Positions 39,648-48,696 of a stretch of 64,000 bases of DNA are shown piece by piece. Made by a program: the position numbers and the translations under genes. The stretch lies in the NCBI GenBank assembly GCA_023451825.1, contig JAEXYA010000046.1:28424-92423 (forward strand). The letters run 5' to 3'. The notes under the pieces are model-generated. The model was not told where the DNA came from, ran no database searches, and saw nothing but the letters and a program-made list of their open reading frames with translations. This DNA comes from Pseudomonadota bacterium (GTDB lineage Bacteria > Pseudomonadota > Alphaproteobacteria > Rhizobiales > Xanthobacteraceae). Every line of letters starts with the position of its first letter. The stretch's first letter is position 1.

Positions 39648-40445
39648 TCAGGTCCGAAAGTTGCGACGATACGAGCCCGGCGTCACGCCCAGCCGATGGT
39701 GAAACGCCGCCGTCAGATGAGCCTGGCTGGAGAAGCCACAAGACAGCGCGACCTCCGCAAGACTACTCTCGCTCTGGCTCAACATGGTGCGTGCCCGCAT
39801 GACGCGACGCTGCAGCACATAAGCATGAGGTGACAATCCGACTGTGTCCTTGAAGCATCGCGCGAAGTGATAGACGCTCATCGCGGCCACACCTGCGAGC
39901 GATGTCAGCCGCAAATCCTGATCAATGCCGGCCTCGATGTAATCGATAACACGCGCGATGCCGTGAGCGGGAATTCGGCCAAAGGATGTTCGTGCGCGGC
40001 GCTCGCTTTGGCGCGATAGGCGTCGCAGCAGGAGATCAGAGAGGATCAGCGCCCAGCTATCCAGCAAAAGATTCGTCGGCTCTGTCGCCGCAATCCTGCC
40101 CTGGATTGCATTCAGCACGTGATGGAGACGCGCGTCCTCGACATTGGCCGGCATGCGAAGATCGGCGTGCCCGAGCGCTCGATCGAACATGCCCTCGCAG
40201 ACCGTGCCGAGGAGCGCAAATGGCAGATGGAATTGCACGAAACTGACAGGCTGCTCGAAATACCAATAAGCCCCTTCGAAAGGCAGCATGACGATGCGGC
40301 CGGTCTGTGTCGCATGATTGTTGCGCCATGCGCGTCCACCGCCGGTGTGCATGGAGACATTGAGAAAGTCCCCATCGCTGGCCTGCGGGCCTTCATCGAC
40401 CGTCGCTTTCCAGAAGCTCGCCTTGAGCGCAGCAGGCACGTCCAT
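39648..40445 (-). CDS. AraC family transcriptional regulator (start uncertain)
   Basis: 265 residues from ATG 40445. The C-terminal AraC domain is GIDQDLRLTSLAGVAAMSVY, HFARCFKDTVGLSPHAYVLQ and VALSCGFSSQAHLTAAFHHR, ending TPGSYRR. The N-terminal cupin-like sensor contains MHTGGGRAWRNN. The frame is open to 40715, and the family is often near 300 residues, so the true start may be further upstream; no upstream start has a clear ribosome-binding site. Possible targets are the divergent VOC and ABM genes. Confidence 0.82.
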   Translation of the reverse strand: MDVPAALKASFWKATVDEGPQASDGDFLNVSMHTGGGRAWRNNHATQTGRIVMLPFEGAYWYFEQPVSFVQFHLPFALLGTVCEGMFDRALGHADLRMPANVEDARLHHVLNAIQGRIAATEPTNLLLDSWALILSDLLLRRLSRQSERRARTSFGRIPAHGIARVIDYIEAGIDQDLRLTSLAGVAAMSVYHFARCFKDTVGLSPHAYVLQRRVMRARTMLSQSESSLAEVALSCGFSSQAHLTAAFHHRLGVTPGSYRRNFRT

Positions 40446-40854
40446 CCCGATCAGCCTGCTCGGCGTGACGACGTTCCCTTGCAGATGCTGCGGCGTGGTC
40501 GCGGTCGTTGCACTCCGGCAGACTTGCAGACCTTTGTCGTCCTCCAATCCGACGCCATGGCCAGTATGTGTCTCGCTGCGAGCGAGTCCCCCTGGACTGT
40601 CCAATGAAAAGCCCTCCCTGGCCCCCCAGAACACCACGATACTACAACCATAAATATGCACGCCAGAATGTGACCACGTGACGCGAGTTGAAGGAGCGCA
40701 ACGAAAAAGCGTCATCCCGAGTTCTGCCAGACCCAGGCGTCGCGGTAGCGAGCCTCAAAGAGCAAGAATTTGAAATACGACACGCTCGTGCCCGCTAACA
40801 TGGTCCGAGCCCGTGAGCGTAGGATTCCCTTCCATCACCGGCGCGGAAGCGAGC
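40446..40854. other. Divergent region upstream of AraC and VOC genes
   Basis: About 410 bp. Part of it may encode the N-terminus of the AraC protein. The remainder contains TTCAACTCGCGTCACGTGG-like sequence and a stretch of A/T near 40640-40665 (ATACTACAACCATAAATATG on the plus strand), a plausible promoter area. I see no other gene. Confidence 0.4.
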
Positions 40855-41715
40855 ATGACCGACGAGCAAGACTTGCATGCGATCGATCTCGACCGTCGCG
40901 GCACACTCAAGGTGGTCGGTGCAGCGATGATGGGGGTGGCGGCGTCACAAGTAGCGATATCGACGCCCGCTGTGGCCCAGAACACACCACAGCCCCGCTC
41001 AGCCGACCGCAATCGTGGGCCACTCGGCGCACGGCTGCAGGGCGTGCAGCATTTCGGCCTCACCGTGCAGAACATGGACCGCGCCTTCGAATTCTACACG
41101 GAGGTGCTTGGCGGCACCGAAGTCATGCGTGACGGCGACTTCCAGGGCGAGCGCATCCATAACACGCTGATGACCGATCAGGAGATCGAGGCACGCGTGC
41201 GACGCGTGAATCCACGCACCATGGGCATTCCCGATCTCAAGGGCGGTGCGCAGCGGCTCGATGTGCGCTTCATCCAGTTCGACAATGTCGTGATCGAACT
41301 GCTGCAATATCGCGACGCGTCACAACCGGCCGGCAGTGGCGCCGCCTTCGCCGAGCCACTCGATCACATGAGCCCCGCCTTCCCGCGCATGATGCATATC
41401 TGCTTTCACATCCGCGACGATGTGGACTTCAACCAGTTCATCCGCGACCTGGAGGCGGAATCGGCGCGTCGCGGCATGCCGCAGGTGCGCGCCAATCGCG
41501 TCATCACGGTAGGCACCGAACAGGAGCGCCTCGCCGCCCCGCTCGACGCCAACAGCAATCCGATCACCGAAGGCAAGTCGAATGGCTGGCGGCTGATCTA
41601 TTGCAAGGGCTGCGAAGGCGAGCAGCTCGAATTCGTTCAGGCGCTGGGACCAGTGAAGAAGACCTTCGACGATGCGCTGCAGGCGCGCAGGAAAATGGCT
41701 TCCGCGACGCCGTAA
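40855..41715 (+). CDS. VOC (glyoxalase/dioxygenase) protein with Tat-like signal
   Basis: 286 residues. The N-terminus has DLDRRGTLKVVGAAMMGVAA, a twin-arginine-like motif and hydrophobic stretch ending near AVAQ. A VOC domain follows: QHFGLTVQNMDRAFEFYTEV (metal His), FIQFDNVVIELLQYRD (Glu ligand) and MHICFHIRDDVDFNQFI (second-half His). The C-terminus includes GWRLIYCKGCEGEQLEFVQA. The substrate is unknown. It lies 45 bp upstream of a secreted ABM-domain gene, so both may act on the same periplasmic compound. Confidence 0.83.
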   Translation: MTDEQDLHAIDLDRRGTLKVVGAAMMGVAASQVAISTPAVAQNTPQPRSADRNRGPLGARLQGVQHFGLTVQNMDRAFEFYTEVLGGTEVMRDGDFQGERIHNTLMTDQEIEARVRRVNPRTMGIPDLKGGAQRLDVRFIQFDNVVIELLQYRDASQPAGSGAAFAEPLDHMSPAFPRMMHICFHIRDDVDFNQFIRDLEAESARRGMPQVRANRVITVGTEQERLAAPLDANSNPITEGKSNGWRLIYCKGCEGEQLEFVQALGPVKKTFDDALQARRKMASATP

Positions 41716-41760
41716 GCGGCGCGCTCCCCTGCCTTTCACAGGCTAAACAAGGTGTCAGAG

Positions 41761-42174
41761 ATGCGCCGCCTTTCAATCGCCGCCGTGCTGATCGCCTGTC
41801 TCGCCGCGGATGCGACGCCAACGGCCGCGCAAACGCCCCGCAGCATTCGCTACGATCAGCTTCCCGACGGCGCCTATGCGGTGGTTGCGGAAGTCCGCGC
41901 GAGACCGGGCAAGGAGAACGCCTTGCGTGAGGCGACCCTGCCGCTGGTCGCCAAGGTCCGCAGCGAGCCAAACAATTTGCTGTATTTCCTGCACGAAGAT
42001 CGCGAAGCACCTGGTCGCTTCATCTTCTATGAAATCTTCGCAAGCAAAGCCGATTTCGACGCCCACAATGCGACAGCGCATGTTCAGGCATGGTTCGCGA
42101 AGCTTCCCGAGCTCGCCGACGGAGCCGTGAAAGTCACCCGGATGGAAATTCTCGGCAACCGCAGCGGCCAGTAG
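41761..42174 (+). CDS. Secreted antibiotic biosynthesis monooxygenase (ABM) domain protein
   Basis: 137 residues. A signal peptide (MRRLSIAAVLIACLAADATP, cleavage near TAAQ) precedes a ferredoxin-like ABM domain: AYAVVAEVRARPGKENALRE, LLYFLHEDREAPGRFIFYEI and HVQAWFAKLPELADG. Such domains catalyse cofactor-free oxygenation or bind haem or quinones. The ATG at 41761 is preferred, with AAGGTG upstream, over a GTG at 41752. A strong terminator follows. Confidence 0.85.
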   Translation: MRRLSIAAVLIACLAADATPTAAQTPRSIRYDQLPDGAYAVVAEVRARPGKENALREATLPLVAKVRSEPNNLLYFLHEDREAPGRFIFYEIFASKADFDAHNATAHVQAWFAKLPELADGAVKVTRMEILGNRSGQ

Positions 42175-42216
42175 CGCCGCTTGTGTCCCACGCGTGAGGC
42201 CAGGGCCCGAAACGTC

Positions 42217-42255
42217 AGCGGCGCGGCAGGTATTCACCCGCCGCGCCGCTTTTTT
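42217..42255 (+). terminator. Intrinsic terminator
   Basis: An 11-bp stem (AGCGGCGCGGC / GCCGCGCCGCT) with a 12-nt loop and a run of six T residues lies after the ABM gene, before the convergent end of acnB. Confidence 0.85.
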
Positions 42256-42275
42256 AGCCGTTCTTCATCTCGTCT

Positions 42276-45068
42276 TTAGTAGTGGACGGATGCACCCATC
42301 GCACCAGACTTCGGCGGCGCGAACTTCGTCAGGTCGATGCCATCCACGGCGTCCTTGTATTCCTCGGCGCTCGGCGTGCGGCCGAGGATGGCTGCAAGCA
42401 CCACCACCGGCGTCGAGGCGAGCAGTGACTCGCCCTTCTTCTCGGCGGTGTCTTCCACCACGCGGCCCTGGAACAAGCGGGTCGAGGTGGCGAGCACGGT
42501 GTCGCCCTTCTCGGCTTTTTCCTGGTTGCCCATGCAGAGATTGCAGCCGGGACGCTCGAGATAGAGGATGTTTTCGTAGGACGTGCGGTTCGTCGTCTTC
42601 GGCTTCACGTCGTCGAATTCGAAGCCCGAATACTTCTGCAGGATTTCCCAGTCGCCTTCGGCCTTCAGTTCATCGATGATGTTGTAGGTCGGCGCGGCGA
42701 CCACCAGCGGCGCCTTGAACTCGACCTTGCCTTCGGACTTCTCGATGTTCTTCAGCATCTGGGCGACGATCTTCATGTCGCCCTTATGCACCATGCACGA
42801 ACCGACGAAGCCGAGATCGACCTTCTTGGTGCCGCCGTAATAGGAGATCGGGCGGATCGTGTCGTGCGTATAACGGCGCGACACGTCGGCATTGTTGACG
42901 TCGGGATCGGCGATCATCGGCTCGTCGATAATGTCGAGATCGACGACGACTTCTGCGAAATACTTCGCATTGGCATCCGGCGCCAGCGCGGGCTTTGCGC
43001 CCGAGCGGATTTCGGCGATGCGTGCATCGGCACGGGCAATCAGGCCCTTCAGCGTGCCGGCGGCATTTTCCATGCCTTTGTCGATCATGATCTGGATGCG
43101 CGACTTCGCGATCTCCAGCGACTCGATCAGCGTCGCGTCCTGCGAGATGCAGATCGATGCCTTGGCCTTCATCTCGGCCGTCCAGTCGGTGAAGGTGAAG
43201 GCCTGGTCGGCGAGCAGCGTGCCGATATGGACTTCGATGATGCGGCCCTGGAAGACGTTATCGCCGCACTGCTGCAGCATCTGCGCCTGGGTCGCATGCA
43301 CGACGTCGCGGAAGTCCATGTAAGGCTTCATCGCGCCCTTGAAGGTGACCTTCACGGATTGCGGGATCGGCATGGTCGCCTCGCCCGTTGCCAGTGCCAG
43401 CGCCACGGTGCCGGAGTCGGCACCGAAGGCGACGCCCTTCGACATGCGGGTGTGGCTGTCGCCGCCGATGATGATGGCCCAGTCATCCACAGTGATGTCG
43501 TTCAGCACCTTGTGGATCACGTCGGTCATCGAGTGATAGACGCCCTTCGGATCGCGCGCGGTGATCACGCCAAAATTGTTCATGAAGCTCATGAGCTTCG
43601 GAATGTTCACCTGGGCCTTCTTGTCCCACACGGAAGCCGTGTGGCAGCCCGACTGATAGGCACCGTCCACCAGCGGCGAGATGACGGTGGCCGCCATCGC
43701 TTCCAGTTCCTGCGCGGTCATGAGACCCGTGGTGTCCTGCGAACCGACAATGTTGACCTTCACGCGCACGTCGGAGCCGGCATGCAGCACCTTGCCCGGC
43801 GTGACGCCGACGGCATTGCGGTTGAAGATCTTCTCCACCGCGGTGAGGCCCTGGCCCTCGACGGTGATTTCCTTGTTGGGCGCAAACACCGGAGTCGGAG
43901 TGACGCCCAGCGTTTCAGCGGCAAAAGTCTGCAGCTTCTTGCCGAACACGATGGCGTAAGACGAGCCCGCCTTCATGAACTCCATCTTCTGCGGCGTGAA
44001 GGCGGCGGCGACATCGACCAGCTCGTTGCCGGCATCATCGCGCAGCTTTTTGGCCTTGGCGTCGAGCTTCAGCACGGTGCCGGTGGCGACCGAGAATTTC
44101 TGCTCGAGGATCGGGTTGCCTTCATTGTTGAGCAGCGGCTTGCCGTCGTCACCGAGCTTCTTGACCCAGTTCTTCAGGTTGACGCCGATGCCGCCGGTGA
44201 CATCCACCGTGGTCGCGAAAATCGGCGAGATGCCGTTGGTGCCCGCGACGATGGGGGCGAAATTGACGAACGGGACATAGGGGCTGGCCTGCTTGCCGGT
44301 CCACAGCGCGACATTGTTGACGCCCGACATGCGCGACGAGCCGACGCCCATCGTGCCCTTCTCGGCGATCATCATCACGCGCTTGTCCGGATGCGCCTTC
44401 TGCAGCGCCACGATTTCCTGCTGCGCTTCCGGCGTCATCATGCACTGGCCGTGCAACTCGCGGTCCGAGCGCGAATGCGCCTGATTGCCGGGCGACAGCA
44501 GGTCGGTGGAGATATCGCCTTCGGCGGCGATATAGGTGACGACCTTGATCTCGTCGTCGACATCCGGAAGCTTTGTGAAGAACTCGGCCTTGGCATAGCT
44601 TTCGAGCACGTCCTTGGCGACGGCATTGCCGGCCTTCAAGGCATCGCGCAGGCGGAACATGTCGGCGTCGTAGAGGAACACCTGGGTCTTCAGCACCTCG
44701 CCGGCCTTGGCAGCCATGGCGGCGTCAGTGCCGAGCGCGATGTCGAGCAGCACGCGGATCGAGGGGCCGCCCTTCATGTGCGACAGCAGTTCGAGCGCGA
44801 AATCGGGGGTGATTTCTGCGACTTTGGCTTCGCCCAGGATGATCTTCTTGAGGAACGCTGCCTTGACGCCCGCGGCGCTCGTGGTGCCGGGCAGCGTGTT
44901 ATAGATGAAGAATTTCAGGGCATCGGCGCGCTCGGCGCTGCCAGAATCCTGAATGATGGCGGCGATTTCGGCGGTCAGCGCGCCATCGTCGATCGGCTTG
45001 GGAGCGAGGTTCTGAGCTTTGCGGCTTTCGATCTCAGCGAGGTAATCGGAATAAAGGCTCATCGTCAT
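42276..45068 (-). CDS. acnB: Bifunctional aconitate hydratase 2 / 2-methylisocitrate dehydratase
   Basis: 930 residues, a full-length AcnB. It interconverts citrate and isocitrate in the TCA cycle and can act in the methylcitrate cycle. The N-terminal HEAT-like domain (LYSDYLAEIESRKAQNLAPK) is specific to AcnB. The Fe-S ligands are visible: GFVGSCMVHKGD and ERPGCNLCMGNQ (C-x-x-C). Catalytic segments IIGGDSHTRMSKGVAFGADS are intact. The N-terminus is ATG 45068 or the second ATG at 45062. Most alphaproteobacteria rely on AcnA; I cannot tell if an acnA exists outside the window. Confidence 0.96.
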   Translation of the reverse strand: MTMSLYSDYLAEIESRKAQNLAPKPIDDGALTAEIAAIIQDSGSAERADALKFFIYNTLPGTTSAAGVKAAFLKKIILGEAKVAEITPDFALELLSHMKGGPSIRVLLDIALGTDAAMAAKAGEVLKTQVFLYDADMFRLRDALKAGNAVAKDVLESYAKAEFFTKLPDVDDEIKVVTYIAAEGDISTDLLSPGNQAHSRSDRELHGQCMMTPEAQQEIVALQKAHPDKRVMMIAEKGTMGVGSSRMSGVNNVALWTGKQASPYVPFVNFAPIVAGTNGISPIFATTVDVTGGIGVNLKNWVKKLGDDGKPLLNNEGNPILEQKFSVATGTVLKLDAKAKKLRDDAGNELVDVAAAFTPQKMEFMKAGSSYAIVFGKKLQTFAAETLGVTPTPVFAPNKEITVEGQGLTAVEKIFNRNAVGVTPGKVLHAGSDVRVKVNIVGSQDTTGLMTAQELEAMAATVISPLVDGAYQSGCHTASVWDKKAQVNIPKLMSFMNNFGVITARDPKGVYHSMTDVIHKVLNDITVDDWAIIIGGDSHTRMSKGVAFGADSGTVALALATGEATMPIPQSVKVTFKGAMKPYMDFRDVVHATQAQMLQQCGDNVFQGRIIEVHIGTLLADQAFTFTDWTAEMKAKASICISQDATLIESLEIAKSRIQIMIDKGMENAAGTLKGLIARADARIAEIRSGAKPALAPDANAKYFAEVVVDLDIIDEPMIADPDVNNADVSRRYTHDTIRPISYYGGTKKVDLGFVGSCMVHKGDMKIVAQMLKNIEKSEGKVEFKAPLVVAAPTYNIIDELKAEGDWEILQKYSGFEFDDVKPKTTNRTSYENILYLERPGCNLCMGNQEKAEKGDTVLATSTRLFQGRVVEDTAEKKGESLLASTPVVVLAAILGRTPSAEEYKDAVDGIDLTKFAPPKSGAMGASVHY

Positions 45069-45363
45069 CCCAACGTCATGGGGCGGGTTGACGCCTGAAA
45101 AGCAGCGCCACCAGCCGTTATTGTTAAAACCAGTCTAAAGGCGGTTCGGCTTCGAGTACGTCAATCGCGCCCGACTGACAAGATACTGCAATGCGGTAAA
45201 AATAATCCTTTAGAAACAGGATTCAACGGTGTGGATGATGATGCCGCAGCGTCAGCTGACAGGCGGCAGACCGGTGCCGTGCGGCTGTCGGAATCGAGGC
45301 ACCCGGCGGTGATCGAGCCGTTCAGGTTGCCCATACTGGAAACGTCCACCGCTCCATGCTACA
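45069..45363. other. Gap upstream of acnB, no gene seen
   Basis: About 300 bp between divergent acnB and the Phd-type antitoxin gene. A T/A-rich part near 45120-45225 (GTTAAAACCAGTCTAAAGG, AAAAATAATCCTTTAGAAAC) is a plausible acnB promoter region. A short minus-strand reading at 45161-45349 has no supporting features. Confidence 0.45.
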
Positions 45364-45381
45364 TGACCATCTAGATGGTCA
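45364..45381. promoter_or_regulatory. Phd-type operator palindrome
   Basis: TGACCATCTAGATGGTCA is a perfect 18-bp palindrome ending 10 bp before the antitoxin start codon and next to the AGGAGAG ribosome-binding site, well placed for autorepression by the antitoxin-toxin complex. Confidence 0.75.
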
Positions 45382-45391
45382 GGAGAGCCAC

Positions 45392-45634
45392 ATGAGCGCG
45401 ATCAATTTGGCGGATGCAAAAGCCCATCTGAGCGAACTTGTCGATCGGGTCGAGGCTGGCGATTCCATCGAGATTACCCGTCGCGGGAAGCCGGTCGCCC
45501 GGCTCACGACCGTGGCAACACCGCGCAAGGCCATCGATGTGGCCCTGCTCCAGTCCCTGACAGCGACCATGCCGCCCCAGACACAGACAGCCGCCGATCT
45601 GGTGCGATCGATGCGGGACGGCGACCGCTTCTGA
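45392..45634 (+). CDS. Phd/YefM family antitoxin
   Basis: 80 residues. The N-terminal MSAINLADAKAHLSELVDRV and IEITRRGKPVARLTTV are the Phd/YefM DNA-binding fold; the C-terminal region (TQTAADLVRSMRDGDRF) is the toxin-neutralising tail. AGGAGAGCCAC precedes the ATG. The stop overlaps the start of the PIN toxin gene by one base (TGATG). Expected to neutralise that toxin and repress the operon at the palindrome just upstream. Confidence 0.9.
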   Translation: MSAINLADAKAHLSELVDRVEAGDSIEITRRGKPVARLTTVATPRKAIDVALLQSLTATMPPQTQTAADLVRSMRDGDRF

Positions 45635-46059
45635 TGCTCTATCTGGACACGTCGCTCATCGTCGCAGCGCTCTCCAACGAGACGATGACGCCCCGTGTCC
45701 AACACTGGCTGGCCGAACAGGATCCCGCGCAGCTTCTGATCAGCGACTGGACCATCACGGAGATGTCTTCGGCTTTTGCTTTGAAGCTGCGCAGCTCGCA
45801 GATCAATCCAGAGCAACGCGCGGCGGCACTGGCAATGTTTAGCAGGCTAGTGGTCGATAGTTTTACGGTGCTGCCTGTGAGGGGATCGCACTTCCGGACC
45901 GCGGCAAAGTTCGTCGATCAGCACGCGCTCGGACTACGCGCCGGCGATGCGTTGCATCTCGCCGTTGCCGCCGAGATTGGCGCTACTATGCAGACGCTGG
46001 ATCAGCGATTGGCCATGGCTGGGCCAGTGCTAGGTGTGCCAGCCACATTATTTGCGTAA
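45634..46059 (+). CDS. VapC-like PIN-domain toxin
   Basis: 141 residues with a PIN-domain RNase fold: MLYLDTSLIVAALSNE (Asp5), ISDWTITEMSSAFAL (Glu43), LRAGDALHLAVAAEIG (third acidic residue) and MQTLDQRLAMAG (fourth). All four expected acidic positions are filled. Paired with a Phd-type rather than an AbrB-type antitoxin, distinct from the VapBC at 20.8-21.5 kb. The following HEPN-like gene is on the opposite strand and convergent. Confidence 0.9.
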   Translation: MLYLDTSLIVAALSNETMTPRVQHWLAEQDPAQLLISDWTITEMSSAFALKLRSSQINPEQRAAALAMFSRLVVDSFTVLPVRGSHFRTAAKFVDQHALGLRAGDALHLAVAAEIGATMQTLDQRLAMAGPVLGVPATLFA

Positions 46060-46126
46060 CGACAAAGCTTTTAAGCCTACCGCCCTGAACATAGCGACAA
46101 TCATCGGCACTATTTCCGCACGTCGA

Positions 46127-47002
46127 TCAGTTCGCACAAAATAGTCTTCGCTCAAGCACTTCCTGAGTTGGAATAGACTCTTCGTCAATTATTTTCACTA
46201 GGACGTTCCGCATAATTACAAAGCTCTCGACAAGCGGACCAACTGCAATTTCTGATGAGGTATGCGCTGCTTTAGATCTTGAGTCGTACAACTTCAAAAT
46301 CCTCTTAAATAACGCGAGCCGTTGTTCGCCGGGCGGCTCAAGGTACGCGGCGATATTTGAAGATACACGAAAGCGGCTTTCTCCCGGCGACGGCGAAAAC
46401 AATTGCTCCAAACCCGCCCACACCGACAGCAAAGACAATGAGCGCTTTCCTTCGAGTGTGCAAAAATCAAAAGCACGAATTGCTGAGAGAAAAATTGGGT
46501 TACGCTGCAACATCTCTGCACCCGTAGACCACTTCCTCTTCGTCCAATCTAAATTTTCATCAGCGATTGTTGTGGGGCCGTCCTCACCCGCCCGCAAAAT
46601 ACGCGGCACGGTTTCGAATGGACGCAAGTCCGGCTCATTCCGCGCTGTAGCAGCGTCCGAAAAAGGCTGATCCGACAGCACTGGAACCGCCAAATAGGGA
46701 TGGCCTACGATTCGAAGAAGTGCGGCGATCCACCAAGCCGTATCTTCTGCGCTTAGGCGGCCAGGTAGATCCGCAATGCTGGCAATCGATAGTTGAACGG
46801 TGACGTCGTAGGACAATCCGCCCTTTGCGGCTCGCCATGGCGGAGAATGCGCCTTACCTGCCTCGGCCCGAGCAAAAGCCATAATATGAGGCGACATTAG
46901 GTGCGCGTAAGCTCTTGTTAGAGTTACTCCAAAGCCAAGATCGTAACTATCTACAGGTAAATCGACTCCGGAAATTCCAGCAAAGAATTTCTGCTCGGCC
47001 AT
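46127..47002 (-). CDS. HEPN-like domain protein, low GC (possible RNase, function unknown)
   Basis: 291 residues. The C-terminal third has LSLLSVWAGLEQLFSP, then RFRVSSNIAAYL, and LFKRILKLYDSRSKAAHTSS. RSKAAH fits the R-x4-H catalytic motif of HEPN RNases, and the arrangement resembles ApeA-like HEPN domains. The N-terminal 150 residues are unassigned, with several Trp and aromatic residues. G+C is about 42% in a sampled line, far below the neighbours. AGGGGAACGGA precedes the ATG. It lies beside a toxin-antitoxin module and 18 bp downstream of guaA, so read-through from guaA is possible. Confidence 0.6.
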   Translation of the reverse strand: MAEQKFFAGISGVDLPVDSYDLGFGVTLTRAYAHLMSPHIMAFARAEAGKAHSPPWRAAKGGLSYDVTVQLSIASIADLPGRLSAEDTAWWIAALLRIVGHPYLAVPVLSDQPFSDAATARNEPDLRPFETVPRILRAGEDGPTTIADENLDWTKRKWSTGAEMLQRNPIFLSAIRAFDFCTLEGKRSLSLLSVWAGLEQLFSPSPGESRFRVSSNIAAYLEPPGEQRLALFKRILKLYDSRSKAAHTSSEIAVGPLVESFVIMRNVLVKIIDEESIPTQEVLERRLFCAN

Positions 47003-47020
47003 TCCGTTCCCCTGTTGCCC

Positions 47021-48628
47021 TCACTCCCACTCAATCGTGCCCGGCGGCTTGCTGGTGATGTCGTACACCACGCGGTTCACGCCCTTCACCTCATTGATAA
47101 TGCGCGTGGCCGTCTCGCCCAGGAACTTCATGTCGAAGGCGTAGAAGTCTGCGGTCATGCCGTCCGTCGAGGTCACGGCGCGGAGGCCGACGACGTATTC
47201 GTAGGTGCGGCCGTCGCCCATCACGCCGACCGTCTTCACCGGCAGCAGCACGGCAAAGGCCTGCCAGATGGTGTCGTACAGATCCGCCTTGCGTATCTGG
47301 TCGATGTAAACCGCATCAGCCTCGCGCAGAATGTCGAGCTTTTCGCGGGTGATCTCGCCGGGGCAGCGGATGGCGAGGCCGGGGCCCGGGAACGGATGGC
47401 GGCCGACAAAAATGTCGGGCAGGCCGAGCTCGCGGCCGAGATCGCGCACTTCGTCCTTGAAGAGTTCGCGCAAGGGCTCGACCAGCTTCATGTTCATGCG
47501 GGCGGGAAGACCGCCGACATTGTGATGCGACTTGATGGTCACCGAGGGGCCGCCGGTGAAGGAGACGCTCTCGATCACATCGGGATACAGCGTGCCCTGC
47601 GCCAGGAAATCCGCGCCGCCGATCTTCTTCGCCTCGGCATCGAACACGTCGATAAACAGACGGCCAATCGTCTTGCGCTTCACTTCGGGATCGGTGACGC
47701 CTTCGAGCTCGCCGAGAAACTGCTTCGATGCATCCACATGGACGAGCGGGATATTGTAGTGGCCGCGGAACAGGTCGACGACGGTCTTGCCCTCGTCCTT
47801 GCGCAGCATGCCGTGATCGACGAAGACGCAAGTGAGCTGGTCGCCGATGGCTTCATGGATCAGCACGGCAGCCACAGCGCTGTCGACGCCGCCGGAGAGG
47901 CCGCAGATCACCCTGCCCTTGCCGACCTGCGCGCGGATCTTCTCGATCGCTTCCTCGCGGAAGGCGCGCATGGTCCAGTCGCCGGTGAAGCCGGCGACTT
48001 TTCGCACGAAATTGCGGATGATCTTTGCGCCGTCCGGCGTATGCGCGACTTCCGGATGGAACTGCATCGCGTAGAATTTGCGGACGTCGTCGGCGATCAC
48101 CGAGATCGGCGAGCCCGGCGCCTTGGCCACACCGCGAAAACCTTCCGGCAGTTTGGTCACGCGGTCGCCATGGCTCATCCAGACGTCGTATTTGCCGCCC
48201 TTCTCCCACACGCCCTCGAACAGCGGGCAGTCGTCGGTGATCTCGATCTGGGCGCGACCGAATTCGCGGTGATGGCCGCCCTCGACGGTGCCGCCGAGCT
48301 GCTGCGCCATGGTCTGCTCACCGTAGCAGATGCCCAGCACCGGCACGCCGGCGGTGAGGATCGACAGCGGCACCGACGGCGCATCCTTGTCGAGCACCGA
48401 GGCCGGGCCGCCGGACAGGATCACGGCTTTCGGCTTCATCTCGTTGAAGGCGGCTTCCGCCTTGTTGAACGGGACGATCTCGGAATAGACGCCGTCCTCG
48501 CGCACCCGGCGCGCAATCAGCTGCGTCACCTGGGAGCCGAAATCGACGATCAGAATCTTGTCATGCTCGGCACCCACATGGGCGGAGTGGGCCGAGGACG
48601 GAAGCGAGGATGTGCTGGGGGCTGTCAT
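47021..48628 (-). CDS. guaA: GMP synthase (glutamine-hydrolysing)
   Basis: 535 residues. Converts XMP to GMP using glutamine and ATP, the last step of GMP synthesis. The class I glutamine amidotransferase domain has VLGICYGEQTMAQQLGG (nucleophile Cys101) and its His/Glu near MQFHPEVAHTP. The ATP-pyrophosphatase loop is CGLSGGVDSAVAAVL. The C-terminal dimerisation domain ends VYDITSKPPGTIEWE, the standard ending. The first 22 residues (MTAPSTSSLPSSAHSAHVGA) are a poorly conserved extension. guaB lies about 7 kb away in the same direction, with rsmB between them. Confidence 0.97.
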   Translation of the reverse strand: MTAPSTSSLPSSAHSAHVGAEHDKILIVDFGSQVTQLIARRVREDGVYSEIVPFNKAEAAFNEMKPKAVILSGGPASVLDKDAPSVPLSILTAGVPVLGICYGEQTMAQQLGGTVEGGHHREFGRAQIEITDDCPLFEGVWEKGGKYDVWMSHGDRVTKLPEGFRGVAKAPGSPISVIADDVRKFYAMQFHPEVAHTPDGAKIIRNFVRKVAGFTGDWTMRAFREEAIEKIRAQVGKGRVICGLSGGVDSAVAAVLIHEAIGDQLTCVFVDHGMLRKDEGKTVVDLFRGHYNIPLVHVDASKQFLGELEGVTDPEVKRKTIGRLFIDVFDAEAKKIGGADFLAQGTLYPDVIESVSFTGGPSVTIKSHHNVGGLPARMNMKLVEPLRELFKDEVRDLGRELGLPDIFVGRHPFPGPGLAIRCPGEITREKLDILREADAVYIDQIRKADLYDTIWQAFAVLLPVKTVGVMGDGRTYEYVVGLRAVTSTDGMTADFYAFDMKFLGETATRIINEVKGVNRVVYDITSKPPGTIEWE

Positions 48629-48696
48629 AGCGAGGAATTACGCGACGGAGGCCGCGTTCGCAAGGGTTGGCGGGTGCAAAGCACAGGCAGAAGTGT

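Noticed and set aside
42786..45098. A 770-codon open frame on the plus strand over acnB
   Set aside because: It is antisense to a certain gene (AcnB motifs all intact), its product is a low-complexity His/Arg/Asp-rich sequence, and long antisense frames are expected in GC-rich DNA.
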